Below are positions 39,501-45,426 of a stretch of DNA of 64,000 nucleotides, one piece after another. Within the stretch, counting starts at the first letter, position 1; the number at the start of each line of letters is the position of its first letter. The notes beneath the pieces are model-generated. The model did no database searches, had not been told where the DNA came from, and saw only the letters and a list, made by a program, of their open reading frames with translations. The position numbers and the translations under genes were made by a program. The DNA comes from Pycnopodia helianthoides (lineage: Eukaryota; Echinodermata; Asteroidea; Forcipulatida; Asteriidae), in NCBI GenBank assembly GCA_032158295.1, contig CM063248.1, forward strand, positions 21,477,273 through 21,541,272. Direction: 5' to 3'.

Positions 39501-41248
39501 GACAAAGGACGTATCAATGGAAAGACTGATATGAAATACCATGTTTATAAATTACAATCCTGGTTATACCTCTTTGGACCCCCGATCAATGTTGACTCTC
39601 ATTTTTCATTTTGTTCAGTCTGGGCTCCAGCTGGGTTGGTTGCTATTATGATTATTATTATATTCGTTATTATGATATTTCGGCCAAGATTTCAACTAAC
39701 ATGCAACAATACAAGATCTTTGGGCTTTAATAGTTTCTCCAAACATGAAAACCAAAATTTGAAGTGTTTAATATTTTGTGTGTGGGAGGCCATGATTTGG
39801 GTATCATTTGCGTATTGAACCCAACCTTAAAATTCAGTATTGTCAATCATGCACAATGGCACTGTGAGGTACTTAAGTTAGAGGCTATACCATTTAAGTG
39901 TTGGAAATGGATGTGTTTTATCAAAAGATGATGATCAGTCTGGTGTGATGGATAATCTCTTGGAAGCTCTGCAGAGTGGCACAGCCTTCACAAGAGGTGA
40001 TAAAGGAGGAAGGAAGAGAACACCAAGACCTGCAGGAGGTAGGTCATGGAATCAATAGGACAGGGTCATCATCTTGCAATCAAACAGGCATCATCCTATG
40101 CAATGTCAGTTGATGACAGAAAGGGATGGAAGAAAAGTTGTCCCAGAGTGTTTCCAGACTCAACCAATTTGCGTTATTTGCTTTTTTCTTTATTTTCATT
40201 GTAAGGTTTACTTCAAGTCTATTGGCCTATACCCCACTTCTTATGAAAGCATTTCCCTGTTCTCAGAAGGATCTAAGTGTGTTTCCATCGGAGGAAACAT
40301 GACGCTACCAACATTGTTGTCAACTTCTCATTGTTCTCAAATTTTTGTTAAGACTCTGTATAAACATGACACATACATACACAGATGTTTGTTGACCCCC
40401 GTAAATCGATGACATCTCTTTGTTTACCCATTGTTTGGACTTACTTTTCTAAGCGATGTCCACATTAGTTTTGTGAACAATAGGGAAGTGAGTTAAAACA
40501 CCTTTACATATGGCAGATACGTGGTACTTCCATAGTTGTTCTATTATTCCCTTTTCTGAAGAAACCCTTTGTTGGGTAGCACTAGAAAGTACCCCGAAAG
40601 TTGGCGTAAATCAGGGACCTCCTATTGTTCCTCTTTTGTTTGTACTAACTTTTTGGCAACAGTTCCTGTTGGTTTTGTACACACTCTCCAACTGAGGACC
40701 TGAATGTTTGAATGTGTATACTTACCCACACATATAGACGGACAGACATCTTTACTAGAGCGACATTGTGGCCTTTTCTTTAATCTTTCCGGTTAAAAAC
40801 ATTGTGGGGTTAACCCCACAATGTAAAAATAAACCACAAGTACAGTTCCTACCCTAAAATCACCCACAATGTCTATCTAGTAAGCCCAGACAGACAGACA
40901 CCATTTGTCAAATTATACAGAGATTATTTTGGGTTGTTATTGTAAATGTTTAAATAAGAGTTGTTTACCAGCTTTGTTTTTGAGTTTTACCTGAGTAGAT
41001 TTACTAAATGACTACATTTACATTTCTCTGCAGCTGAGAGAAGAAAACAGCTAGAGAGAACAAGATCAAGAGTTGGTCGTCCCCCCTCATTGACACCATC
41101 AGAAATTGCAATTGAGGATGAAGAGCCGACTGCACAGAATGTCAAGAATGCTGTACCAAACAACAGAAATCGACAGCGGAAGCCAAAGAAGGCATGGGGA
41201 GAGGGGAAAGAAGGCGAGGACTTAATGGAAAGATTGAAAAATTTATAG
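6484..41248 (+). CDS. DIAPH: Diaphanous-related formin, 22 coding exons, 5' end missing
   Basis: Formins of this family nucleate and elongate unbranched actin filaments downstream of Rho GTPases and act at the cell cortex, cytokinetic ring and stress fibres. I joined 22 exons whose phases all agree, giving 1066 residues plus a stop. Domains in numbering of this fragment: end of the GTPase-binding region (1-36), armadillo-type DID (about 37-320), dimerisation region and coiled coil (about 320-414), proline-rich FH1 (about 415-540), FH2 (about 545-940), DAD (about 960-985) and a basic tail to 1066. Human DIAPH proteins are about 1100-1270 residues, so roughly the first 100 are missing here; no initiator exon could be defended in 1-6483. 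The sequence is nearest DIAPH2/3, for example LHLRNEFLRTG in the DID and LERTRSR after the DAD. Probably the single ancestral DIAPH of an invertebrate. All introns are GT-AG except one AT-AC intron. Confidence 0.95.
6895..7340. mobile_element. Head-to-head tRNA-like SINE pair around a perfect hairpin
   Basis: A tRNA-like sequence lies on the minus strand at 6931-7006 and another on the plus strand at 7219-7291. Both read gatagctcag...gagcgcc...ggttcaagtcc and resemble tRNA-Lys, with tail tttgttcaacc...cagtcagtttcccttgtggt. Between them two perfect 58-bp inverted arms (7041-7098 and 7125-7182) surround a 26-bp loop. Stem mismatches and odd anticodon loops argue against functional tRNAs. Lies in the exon A-B intron. 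Confidence 0.75.
7688..7866 (+). CDS. DIAPH: DIAPH exon 'B': first armadillo repeat of DID
   Basis: Encodes KPGDYILELKNC, then a helix pair ending VSLGSNTISWVQQFG, which matches LRVSLTSNPVSWVNNFG of human DIAPH2. The phase of exon A (0) requires the acceptor 'tacag' ending at 7687. A better-looking pyrimidine-preceded AG ends at 7670, but it would need phase 2 from the upstream exon, so the start is uncertain by 17 bp or an additional microexon exists. Donor gtacgt at 7867, leaving two bases. Confidence 0.88.
7867..10281 (+). other. DIAPH: DIAPH introns B-C and C-D
   Basis: Introns 7867-8479 and 8681-10281. No transposon signature recognised. A 130-codon minus-strand reading at 9535-9927 has no similarity I know and no splice context; left unannotated. 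Confidence 0.5.
8480..8680 (+). CDS. DIAPH: DIAPH exon 'C': DID armadillo repeats
   Basis: Encodes EDQRSVDIRHECIKCLKAFM and then NNKYGIQMVFSKEG. CLKAFMNNK(F/Y)G is one of the most conserved stretches of the Diaphanous DID. Acceptor 'tttctag' before 8480; one base completes the Lys codon from exon B. Donor gtaagt at 8681. Ends with MMETVRLLAAVCLYPGG, matching the helix ending SALCILP in DIAPH1. Confidence 0.95.
10282..10390 (+). CDS. DIAPH: DIAPH exon 'D': DID
   Basis: Encodes HEKVLAALTDVAEIRSRPRF then APIIEALKQEENPTLQ, matching RERFSPIVEGLENQEALQLQ of human DIAPH2. Acceptor 'ttatag' before 10282, donor gtactt after 10390; ends in phase 0. Confidence 0.93.
10428..10988 (+). mobile_element. 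MITE, AGACTGTG-TIR family, copy 1
   Basis: Begins agactgtgtaagtctcgcgt and ends gcgcgagacatgcacagtct, inverted ends of about 20 bp. The 5' part (gaacttccgggaccattgcg) is shared with copies at 14262-14828 and 16923-17652 (reverse). No coding capacity. Flanking bases are compatible with a TA target but not decisive. Confidence 0.75.
10989..13785 (+). other. DIAPH: DIAPH intron D-E remainder
   Basis: Repeat-like stretch at 11500-11665 (cctgagcaggggtaacccct... tagtgtgaaagaaggggttt) resembles the block at 42530-42800, probably one MITE family. A further inverted pair lies at about 13484-13680 (tattctcccccttttacata / ggggggaatattgaaaatga). Otherwise nothing seen. Confidence 0.45.
13786..13905 (+). 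CDS. DIAPH: DIAPH exon 'E': DID, DAD-contacting repeats
   Basis: Encodes TVCMQLVNAVIITPHEPEEL then DFRLHLRNEFLRTGMLDLLP, very close to VACMQFINALVTSPYELDFR and IHLRNEFLRSG of human DIAPH2. Relative to DIAPH2 there are two extra residues around HEPEEL. Acceptor 'tctacag', donor gtaagt at 13906; 40 codons, phase 0 on both sides. Confidence 0.96.
14262..14828 (+). mobile_element. MITE, AGACTGTG-TIR family, copy 2
   Basis: gagactgtgggagtctcgtg...ttctggggccaagttggtcccaa parallels copy 1 over its whole length (aatttaacaaattaa, aattttgcccaactgat and catcctcatc are shared). The right end is degenerate (gtgcaagactttcatgatct). Confidence 0.7.
14829..16514 (+). other. DIAPH: DIAPH intron E-F, part without recognised feature
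   Basis: AT-rich; a 12-bp inverted repeat (cattggatttaa) near 15708-15740 is the only structure noticed. Confidence 0.4.
16515..16879 (+). mobile_element. TTAA-flanked MITE, copy 1
   Basis: Bounded by TTAA at 16515-16518 and 16876-16879. Ends aggccctgtacactattggt and accaatcctgtataatacct are inverted relatives. The centre carries the perfect palindrome ttatcgcgcgcgataa (16676-16691). Same family at 49085-49427 (reverse), 55585-55947 and, diverged, 58223-58614. TTAA targets suggest piggyBac-type mobilisation. Confidence 0.85.
16923..17652 (-). mobile_element. MITE, AGACTGTG-TIR family, copy 3
   Basis: The minus-strand orientation matches copies 1 and 2: right end ggaagtttgaatacggcacg...cgtgagacttacacagtct; left end tagactgtttaagtcttgca. 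An interior segment at about 17195-17330 is absent from the other copies and may be an insertion. Confidence 0.7.
17687..20501. mobile_element. Long-TIR element with G-rich core
   Basis: Left arm 17687-18180 and right arm 19985-20501 are inverted copies of about 500 bp. Both contain aattgtaacaaaaggttttt-like sequence near the tip and three repeats of about 160 bp, each with ccaagatggcgtccaaaatg and a conserved 'caggtaacct' (or its complement). Between the arms lie a unique stretch, a G-rich minisatellite and a short repeated block (actaatac...gaacctgac, 19790-19980). No transposase reading is apparent. Confidence 0.75.
18640..19575 (+). repeat. G-rich minisatellite, about 63-bp unit
   Basis: Unit: gagaaggtatatgtgggtgg...tatggggtaggggtgggtat...gggaaggggttaggggt. 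The motif gagaaggtatatgtgggtgg recurs every 59-67 bp over most of the array. The plus strand is almost devoid of C. The open reading at 19280-19525 is a by-product of the repeat (WGRVG/EKVYVGG). Confidence 0.9.
20502..20972 (+). other. DIAPH: DIAPH intron E-F, 3' end
   Basis: AT-rich, nothing recognised besides the acceptor of exon F. Confidence 0.4.
20973..21105 (+). CDS. DIAPH: DIAPH exon 'F': DID to dimerisation linker
   Basis: Encodes ELRDNKISELETQMTVFDEH then a stretch ending RFEGLKVEIEYPLR. This aligns with DLKEKENDELDIQLKVFDEN of DIAPH2. Acceptor 'ttatcag' before 20973. The donor is placed at gtagta (21106) because the next exon's phase and a gap-free alignment to human RLDDIRMEMDDFNEVFQ both require one leftover base. 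A weaker in-phase alternative ends at 21080. Confidence 0.9.
21106..22318 (+). other. DIAPH: DIAPH intron F-G
   Basis: No repeat family recognised. The 66-codon reading at 21714-21914 has no support. Confidence 0.4.
22319..22421 (+). CDS. DIAPH: DIAPH exon 'G': dimerisation domain
   Basis: Encodes YQLLHQLVNDTPAEPFFLSI then LQHLLMIREDSAI. LSILQHLL is identical to human DIAPH1/2. Acceptor 'gtcag' ending at 22318; donor gtaaat at 22422. Two earlier AG dinucleotides (22311, 22314) break phase with exon F as drawn. Confidence 0.93.
22852..22970 (+). CDS. DIAPH: DIAPH exon 'H': dimerisation domain
   Basis: Encodes [20 protein letters not shown] then GVDPDFRHTQKFEIDVDPLI, almost identical to [20 protein letters not shown] of human DIAPH1. 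Acceptor 'tgatag' before 22852, donor gtgagt at 22971. Strongest single match of the N-terminal half. Confidence 0.97.
23396..23460 (+). CDS. DIAPH: DIAPH exon 'I': start of coiled coil
   Basis: A 65-bp exon encoding EGLKEKAFYETLETKAQKLE-KE, charged and heptad-like. Preceded by a long pyrimidine tract and 'ttcag'; donor gtaagt at 23461. The phase fits both neighbours. Confidence 0.9.
23461..26475 (+). other. DIAPH: DIAPH intron I-J
   Basis: About 3 kb. Contains a short relic of the AGACTGTG MITE family at 24479-24592 (tgcaagtctcgggcattcaa ... cttacacagtctgt). Nothing else recognised. The smaller introns G-H (22422-22851) and H-I (22971-23395) hold nothing I recognise. Confidence 0.5.
24479..24592 (+). 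mobile_element. Short AGACTGTG-family MITE relic
   Basis: Only about 115 bp: left end catgcaagtctcgggcattc, right end aaaacttacacagtctgtta. The interior is deleted relative to the 560-bp copies. Confidence 0.55.
26476..26580 (+). CDS. DIAPH: DIAPH exon 'J': coiled coil
   Basis: Encodes LEQELTARQESEAKLSQAHK then KNEEYEKKIAELETK. ELTARQE matches EFTARQE (DIAPH2) and ELTARHE (DIAPH1). Acceptor 'tttcag', donor gtatga; 35 codons in phase 0. The coiled coil is short, as in DIAPH2, and leads directly to FH1. Confidence 0.94.
26851..27270 (+). CDS. DIAPH: DIAPH exon 'K': FH1 domain and start of FH2
   Basis: A single 420-bp exon. It opens with LASGVIVPSSSVPPGG and then carries runs of 5 to 9 prolines separated by GMGG or FPGG, the profilin-binding arrangement of FH1. 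It closes with ALPHGMRAKKKYSQQ and LKRANWNK, matching KRINWSK at the start of FH2 in DIAPH2. The acceptor follows an excellent pyrimidine tract (ttctttctcag); donor gtaggt at 27271. The coding DNA is a C-rich near-tandem array (about 40-bp ccacctcc...gggatggg units), so run lengths may vary between alleles. Histidine/leucine-rich readings in another frame are shadows. Confidence 0.97.
28183..28294 (+). CDS. DIAPH: DIAPH exon 'L': FH2 lasso and linker
   Basis: Encodes IQPRTLNKDSFWVNVDEEKM then EDDTVLTELASVFASKP. The FW...V.E.K.E pattern matches NCFWLRVKEDKFENPDLFAK of DIAPH2. The FH2 lasso wraps the partner subunit through its tryptophans, here the W of NWNK (exon K) and of SFWV. Acceptor 'atatag', donor gtagac; one base left over. 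Confidence 0.95.
28408..28515 (+). CDS. DIAPH: DIAPH exon 'M': FH2 linker to knob
   Basis: Encodes a lysine-rich linker (KKVSTKKKTKAFKVLDGKTG) and QNL. This matches KKKVKELRILDPKTAQNL of human DIAPH2, the beginning of the FH2 knob. Acceptor 'cttccag', donor gtgagt at 28516. Confidence 0.95.
29178..29374 (+). CDS. DIAPH: DIAPH exon 'N': FH2 knob
   Basis: Encodes AILLGSLRVPHGDMKRWILE, then IDENRLNEGMIQSLLNNLPE and LKEEYDDMAEAEQF. The isoleucine of AILLGS corresponds to the actin-contacting Ile845 of mouse mDia1 (SIFLGS) and is conserved, so FH2 should be active. Acceptor 'gtttcag', donor gtgagt at 29375. Confidence 0.97.
29764..30184 (+). mobile_element. AGACTGTG-related MITE, copy in intron N-O
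   Basis: Begins tagaccgagcaagtcttgtg and ends aggtcaacttacacagtcta, an inverted pair like the copies at 10428 and 16923. A second TIR-like start (tagtctatggaccatcaaag, 29903) suggests a nested or chimeric copy. Confidence 0.55.
30251..30337 (+). CDS. DIAPH: DIAPH exon 'O': FH2 coiled-coil region
   Basis: Encodes IGGIKRLIPRLQSISFKMKF then QESVNDIKP, matching PRLSSILFKLTFEEHINNIKP of DIAPH2. Acceptor 'gtttcag', donor gtgagt at 30338; 29 codons, phase 0 on both sides. Confidence 0.95.
30616..30768 (+). CDS. DIAPH: DIAPH exon 'P': FH2 GNYMNAG motif
   Basis: Encodes VVVMGTKACEEVRDSKKFKR then LLEILLLFGNYMNAGSRN and AQSLGFDLNYLTK. GNYMN.G.RNAQSLGF is the FH2 family signature. Acceptor 'tatag' before 30616, donor gtgagt at 30769; 51 codons. 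It is followed by a 4.7-kb intron full of repeats. Confidence 0.97.
30854..32027 (+). repeat. Tandem repeat, 318-bp unit, nearly 4 copies
   Basis: Each unit starts with a C run, then caacacaaacaataaaaaaa, (aat)n, and cggcagttacttgtgaaa...tgatgggctctagatgattg. Starts at 30854, 31183 and 31501; a fourth at 31785-32027 lacks the C run and A-rich head. Units are nearly identical, so the expansion is recent. It sits just 85 bp after exon P. Confidence 0.9.
32283..32411 (+). pseudogene. LINE ORF2 C-terminal fragment, plus strand
   Basis: Reads LVLLWEPQHGKRSRGRHAAT then FVDTLECDSGIYRHELPAII and EH before a stop. W.P.HGKR.RGR...TF.D.L..D.G is a pattern at the end of many LINE polymerase ORFs, from memory. 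No RT core precedes it; a truncated relic. The sequence at 32028-32280 may belong to the same element. Confidence 0.6.
32983..34320 (-). pseudogene. CR1/L2-like LINE relic: N-terminus with 2A-like motif, endonuclease pieces
   Basis: Minus-strand order is N-terminal segment (34320-33865), then endonuclease start (33735-33508, FVAICKTWLKDDD, matching the (I/V)AI(C/T)ETWL of AP endonucleases), then endonuclease end (33228-32983, GLSDYLALQCSLSLHKLKSV and RKTISTWNMKSID, matching the SDH-containing C-terminus). The N-terminal segment contains NLFVAGDINLNPGST (around 34148-34190), a degenerate 2A-type motif. Stops and frame changes show it is dead; the catalytic H of SDH is Y here. Lies antisense in the 4.7-kb P-Q intron. 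Confidence 0.75.
34390..34585. mobile_element. Small MITE with GGACC...CATAAAGC ends
   Basis: Left aggacctaagttcataaagc and right gctttatgatgttggactcc are inverted. The interior has repeated 'gcttagca' words. Resembles the elements at 45427-45620 and 54282-54508, whose ends read (g)gggcccaattt. Confidence 0.55.
34890..35193. mobile_element. MITE with AACCCTT ends and two 151-bp direct repeats
   Basis: Ends aacccttggagcgcc and ggcactgtaagggtt are inverted. Two direct copies start at 34890 and 35041; the block cgtccaactgagtatccatc plus cacaggccgccgacg is identical in both. No coding content. Confidence 0.65.
35468..35597 (+). CDS. DIAPH: DIAPH exon 'Q': FH2
   Basis: Encodes LRGTKSIDNKINFLNFLVET then IETKFPEVAEFVEEISHVEK. 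This matches IRDTKSADQKTTLLHFIADI of DIAPH2; LRDTKS...LLHF is an FH2 hallmark. Acceptor 'tttgcag', donor gtaaga at 35598. Confidence 0.96.
35868..35980 (+). repeat. 15-bp tandem repeat (gaggccacagtgtcc)n
   Basis: About seven copies of a 15-bp unit. The unit length is a multiple of three, so the minus strand reads an open GLGHC pentapeptide repeat; this is not a gene. It lies in the Q-R intron within a longer segment rich in 'ccaaggccaag' (35780-35995 and 36700-36730). Confidence 0.9.
35981..37200 (+). other. DIAPH: DIAPH intron Q-R remainder
   Basis: Apart from the 'caaggccaag' block near 36700 nothing is recognised. Confidence 0.4.
37201..37325 (+). CDS. DIAPH: DIAPH exon 'R': FH2, ends at AT-AC donor
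   Basis: Encodes VSVDTISTNLRNMQKQIKQL then ENDIKSFVPNKDGNDKFKEV and MG. Acceptor 'attgcag'. The exon ends at 37325 immediately before atatcctttt. No GT site gives a sensible join: ending here and resuming at 37818 gives KFKEVMG + EFVVTAKEQY, a gap-free match to human KFVEKMTSFVKDAQEQY. Confidence 0.95.
37326..37817 (+). other. DIAPH: U12-type AT-AC intron of DIAPH
   Basis: The 492-bp intron starts atatcctttt, an exact match to the U12 donor consensus (A/G)TATCCTTT, and ends ctgtac with an AC. The branch site tttcttaac at 37796-37804 differs at one base from the U12 consensus TTCCTTAAC and lies about 14 nt from the 3' end, the spacing expected for minor-spliceosome introns. Removing it restores phase and a gap-free protein alignment. 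From memory, vertebrate DIAPH genes also carry minor introns. Confidence 0.93.
37818..37982 (+). CDS. DIAPH: DIAPH exon 'S': end of FH2 core
   Basis: Encodes EFVVTAKEQYETLESMFTKM then TDVYAFLGDFYCFDIKKRPF and EDFFGDLKIFLDEYK. This matches LYENLGEYFIFDSKTVSIEE and FFGDLNNF of DIAPH2. It begins after an AC 3' splice site; donor gtaaaa at 37983. 55 codons, phase 0. Confidence 0.96.
37983..39927 (+). other. DIAPH: DIAPH introns S-T and T-U
   Basis: Introns 37983-39224 and 39361-39927, no repeat recognised. Short readings here (for example 39531-39818) are not supported. Confidence 0.45.
39225..39360 (+). CDS. DIAPH: DIAPH exon 'T': FH2 C-terminal helix, basic
   Basis: Encodes QSAKENQKRRDAEEKARKTR then EAKQKAEEEKMAKKKKKDQL and AGMKL. 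This matches AVRENNKRREMEEKTRRAKL and KKKKQLIDIN of DIAPH2, a long charged helix. Acceptor 'gatag', donor gttagt at 39361. Confidence 0.95.
39928..40038 (+). CDS. DIAPH: DIAPH exon 'U': DAD autoregulatory helix
   Basis: Encodes DDDQSGVMDNLLEALQSGTA then FTRGDKGGRKRTPRPAG. GVMDNLLEALQSGAAF is the DAD core of DIAPH2, the amphipathic helix that binds the DID, and RKR supplies the following basic patch. This supports Rho-controlled autoinhibition. Acceptor 'aaaag' before 39928 is weak but required by phase; donor gtaggt at 40039. Confidence 0.95.
40753..40882. mobile_element. Nested palindromic mini-element
   Basis: Outer arms tactagagcgacattgtgg and ccacaatgtctatctagta are inverted (16 of 19 match). 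At the centre acattgtggggttaacccca + caatgt is a perfect 26-bp palindrome (40799-40824). The 130-bp whole lies in the U-V intron. Confidence 0.6.
41034..41248 (+). CDS. DIAPH: DIAPH exon 'V': C-terminal tail and stop
   Basis: Encodes AERRKQLERTRSRVGRPPSL, TPSEIAIEDEEPTAQNVKNA and a lysine/arginine-rich end (RQRKPKKAWGEGKEGEDLME, RLKNL), stop tag at 41246-41248. LERTRSR resembles LERSRSR at the same position of human DIAPH2. The tail beyond it is longer than in DIAPH2 and I do not recognise a domain. Acceptor 'ctctgcag'. Confidence 0.93.
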
Positions 41249-42846
41249 TGCCATCTGACCTCCGTGTCCCAGCAATGTGTGCTCTTTTCATGAAGTCACT
41301 GTCATTGGACTGTTATTGTATTGGCTCTTAGTGTCACTGATGCTTGATAGTGTTCTGATATTCCCCTCGTTCCAATATGCACTCAGAGATTGTCTTCAAT
41401 TGGTAACAATCTGCGATGACCTTCATAACCAGATACTGAGGACTTGACAGAACTGTACTAAAGATGTGTGAATAAAAGGATTTTGGAACTGGAGAGAAGA
41501 GGACCAGAGATATTCACTTTGGATAAACCTGTACCGGTAATTTTGCTTCCTTTAGGGTTATAACAAGGTGCTTCTAGAACTCTTGGTTGAGGAAAAAACA
41601 TGTCACTATTTTTCTACAAATTTTGGGGGAGATGACGTTTATGTTAGACTTACTTGTTTAAACCACTTAAAGCTTTGTACATACTGCATAGTTTCCTTAA
41701 GTTGGTGGCCTGTTATGAAATAAGGAGTAGTAAAAGTTAGCCAACTTGAAGCAATTCTTTGTACTCTAACTACACTTTGCTGCTTGTGCCTTGTGATGTT
41801 TAGAGAATTGGAAGAGTGCCAAAGCAATGATAAGGACAAAAAGTGTGTGTTGGGCATTTCTAGTACCACATCTTTTCTATACTCAAAAACATATTTCTAT
41901 AAAGGCATTGACTGAGCAACAAATTAATTTTAGTTGTTATCTTTCTTTTTAACTGTTGGGGCTTTCACAAGAATAACTGTACTAATATTTTAGGCAGGTA
42001 CACTAGTTTCGTATATTAAACGTTACATAATTGAAATCTTTGAACATGATGTATTTATTTACATTAACTATTTTCTTTGATCCAATTCCTTCAATGTAAA
42101 GACATTTTTTATTCCATTTTAGTGAAAAACTTATCCATTCCAAAATAAGATATCGCATTGAGCAGGAAATATTGAAAAGTTAAATAATTGACATTTATTA
42201 TGGCATTTTGAAAATGTTAACGGTGTGATGCACTCATTCCTGCCCTCTAGATATCATTAGTTATATAAAACAACTGTATGAACATTTTACCACATGGAGG
42301 TTTCTTCGCATGACAATTGGTACTGTTGTCAAACATGAGAAAGGTGAGCTTTCATGTATGGATTGTTCACCGCCCATGCTGTAACAAATTTAAGATTTTG
42401 TTACTTTTCTCATGATCTGATCAAAATTAGTTATAAACAAGCAGTTTGATAAACATGCACTGTGGAACATCAGAAAACTGCTAAAAATGATCAGAATTGT
42501 AGTCATATAGATTCAAGATAACGCCCCTTTCACACTTTGACGAGGTTTCCAAGGAAACTACAAGGAAAATGTTGTTGACCTTTTCACACTTGAATTGTTA
42601 ACCCTGGAAAACTCCAGGGAAATAGCCATGTCCAGGGAAACAGTTACCCCTGCTTGGGAGTAGGGTTAAGTGTGATAACCCCTGGGGTTAGCATACTGAT
42701 ATTTATTCTTTCCCAAACTGCATCGAGTGTGAAATGACCATGTGGTGGCAGGGTTAAAAACTCCCCAGGAATTTCCTTGGGTTTTATTTTCCGGGAATTG
42801 GCTCTGTAATTTGAAAAAGGCTTTAAGTTGAAAGGAATAAAGCACT
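41249..42846 (+). other. 3' UTR and downstream flank
   Basis: Contains the AATAAA at 41471. A repeat-like block at 42525-42810 (gcccctttcacactttgacg ... ggttaaaaactccccaggaa) resembles 11500-11665. No second gene seen. Confidence 0.45.
41471..41476 (+). terminator. DIAPH: Poly(A) signal AATAAA of DIAPH
   Basis: The first AATAAA lies 223 bp after the stop codon, giving a 3' UTR of about 240 bp if used. AT-rich sequence continues to about 42500, so a longer 3' UTR is possible. Confidence 0.55.
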
Positions 42847-43255
42847 TTAAAGGGTAGGGTCATTGTTTGGTTTTTGTCAGGGTAATGCCGATATATAGGC
42901 AAAATTTTCAATGAAGTTATACTAAAAGTCACCTGTGAAAGTTTCAGTTGAATACGGTGTCTACTTGTTGAGAAAACAGCAAAAAACTGTCACCGTTTTT
43001 TCATCAAGAATGTTGAATCAATCCACGTTTAGCAAGGTGACAGCGGGTACCAAGTCGCCTGCAAGTGATCTTTGGATTTTCAAATTTTCTACCCTTTTTT
43101 AGATTTATTGTTTTTCGAATCAACCAAGACATTTCAGACAAAATAATTTTGCAGGATGCTTGCTACCATTACTATCTTTCTAATAAGTAGGCTTTTGGAT
43201 ACAAATTACACAACTTCTTTTCAGGGTCAATACCAAAGTATGACCTTACCTTTAA
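42847..43255 (+). mobile_element. TTAA-flanked MITE, second family
   Basis: Bounded by TTAA at both ends; termini agggtagggtcattgtttgg and ccaaagtatgaccttacct are inverted. 409 bp, no ORF. Distinct from the agg(c/t)... family with the central palindrome. Confidence 0.75.
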
Positions 43256-43547
43256 GAAAACACTTTTGTTCCAATCTTCTACATTTCAAGAGTTAAATCA
43301 TTATACTTCAAAAGTTACCCATTATAAGGTAATATGTTTTGAAAAAACAAATAGAGATTGGTATACTATGTTTTGTTTGTTTTAATTGTTGAGCCTATAT
43401 TTTTCAGAAGTTGCATATAGTGATATTACTGACCGACTTGTTATTTGAAATAATAGTGGTTTTATGGCAAGATTAATCTATAGAAAGCATATTTGGGGGA
43501 ATTGAAGATACTCAAAAAATTATATACTTATACAGAAATGGTTATGT

Positions 43548-43752
43548 TCCTGGTTTGATTAGCTGCATATTGTGCCACAGCACCTTGTAAACCATTACAT
43601 TGTGCTATGTAAAGGAATAGGTCTCAAACTTCAAAAAGTAGCTCTGCATATATACCTTGCACGAAAATACTGACTGTTGAAGCACCTTGAGCGTCACTGA
43701 GTGACGGATATGAGCGCTCTATAAGAAGCCACTATTATTATTATTATTATGT
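43548..43752 (+). mobile_element. 5'-truncated SINE, second copy of the 296-686 family
   Basis: Matches the 3' half of the SINE: tgcatattgtgccacagcac, ccttgtaaaccattacat...gtgctat, then gcaccttgagcgtcactgag and gagcgctctataagaagcca followed by (tta)n. Lacks the tRNA-like head. Confidence 0.75.
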
Positions 43753-45426
43753 TGTAGATAAACAAAAATCTGACATTTTCATATGGTATATTTACCCTGT
43801 AAATGATGTTGTAGATAGTTGTTTACCACGAGCACATGTACTGGTTTAACTATGTAGATATTTATGCAGTCTCTATACCTAAAATTTGCCCCTAGTTGCC
43901 TTGTGATCTACTGAATCTTTGTAAACAGGATGTGAAAGTATTGATGAGCAACGTGCAGACTATAGCACTATTATTTTGTTTATTTACAAGTAATCATAAA
44001 TAGTAGAAATTTCCTGAAATTATTGACAACTTTTTAAATAATTTTCTAGGTGTGAGCGTTTCAAACAGATATCATCAATGAGAAATGCAACTCTATAAAC
44101 ACAGATCACTTTATGGTGAAAAGACCATTTGCAACTCATACGCAGTATAATATCCCATCAGTTAGGATATTAATTTGATTCCTTCTATGATAACCCATTT
44201 TATTATTGACCAAAAACCAAAAGTGTGTTTGTATCCACATGAATCTCCCAACACATGGTTACTCAGCGCTCAAACCGTTTGGCACACTTTGATCTGTGCA
44301 AACATAAATGCTTAGAATATTTCCGTGCTATTCAAAGCAACAAAGAAAAAAGAATAGTATTAAGTCACAACCCCTTTGTGACATTTTGGCTGGTATGTAT
44401 TTATGGCAAGCAATTTTTTATGTATTAAGAAAACATTTTCCTTGCAAGATTTATGACATTTGGCTAAGATTGTTGCAGAACTAAAATTTGTTGAACCAGA
44501 TAAAACAAAGGGTAAATATTTTAGAGGATTTGGGTTTAGCTATAGCTTAGTCTTTTGGGAAAAGCTCAAATTTTCATGCATTTACATATACATGTGTAAG
44601 AAAGAAACAAAATATATTACGTTGTACTCATTATGTTCTTACTTGTCGGAGTAAATTGATTATTTATGATTTGATTATGCTTAAATGTGAATACTCTCAC
44701 TGCCTTTTTTTGTTGATAATTTGATTTAAAATCCTTAATTTAAATAGAATAGGTTGACAAGGGTCATACAATTTAAAGAAATGGTAACTTTGACATATTG
44801 GACAACCATTACTTGGACTTCTCTGCTTTAATTTAGCGAGATGCTTATTCTGGTATGAATTAAGCATTTGGCAAATTTAGTCACAGATGAAATACAGTTC
44901 ACAAAACCTCACAAGAGATGACAATTCGTTGTAGAAATAAAAAGTTTAATATCTCATTTTAAAGTGCTTTTTCAAAACTGCATTGAATTCCACAGACTGT
45001 GAATTTATGAAAATGTTGTCTGCTGATGGAGCACTATCATGATACAATAGTTGTGTGGTCCATTTTTATGGTCAAATAACAATTTATTTACATTTTTTGT
45101 AATGGCTCCTACCACTGTTGTAACAAAAGAAAGGTTTGTATTGACTATTACATAAGTAAAAGTTTTCTTCACAAGCATACTCATACACATGTAGGTAGAC
45201 TAAAATTATTTTCATTTGCATACTTTGTAATTAATTTGGGCGTTCTGTATTTTATTATTTTTTTTTTACCCCAAAAATGAGTCAAATTCTAGTAAGTGGC
45301 TACTACTTGTAAATGACCAGCTGATTTATTTGAATAAAAATAGTAATTCATTATGATATTATTTGTTTCCCTCAATGTTTGTAGGACCTTACTCCACTGT
45401 AAGCCACACCCACGAGTAGTACAAAC
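43753..45426. other. No recognised feature
   Basis: AT-rich intergenic sequence. No exon, repeat or RNA gene seen. Confidence 0.4.
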
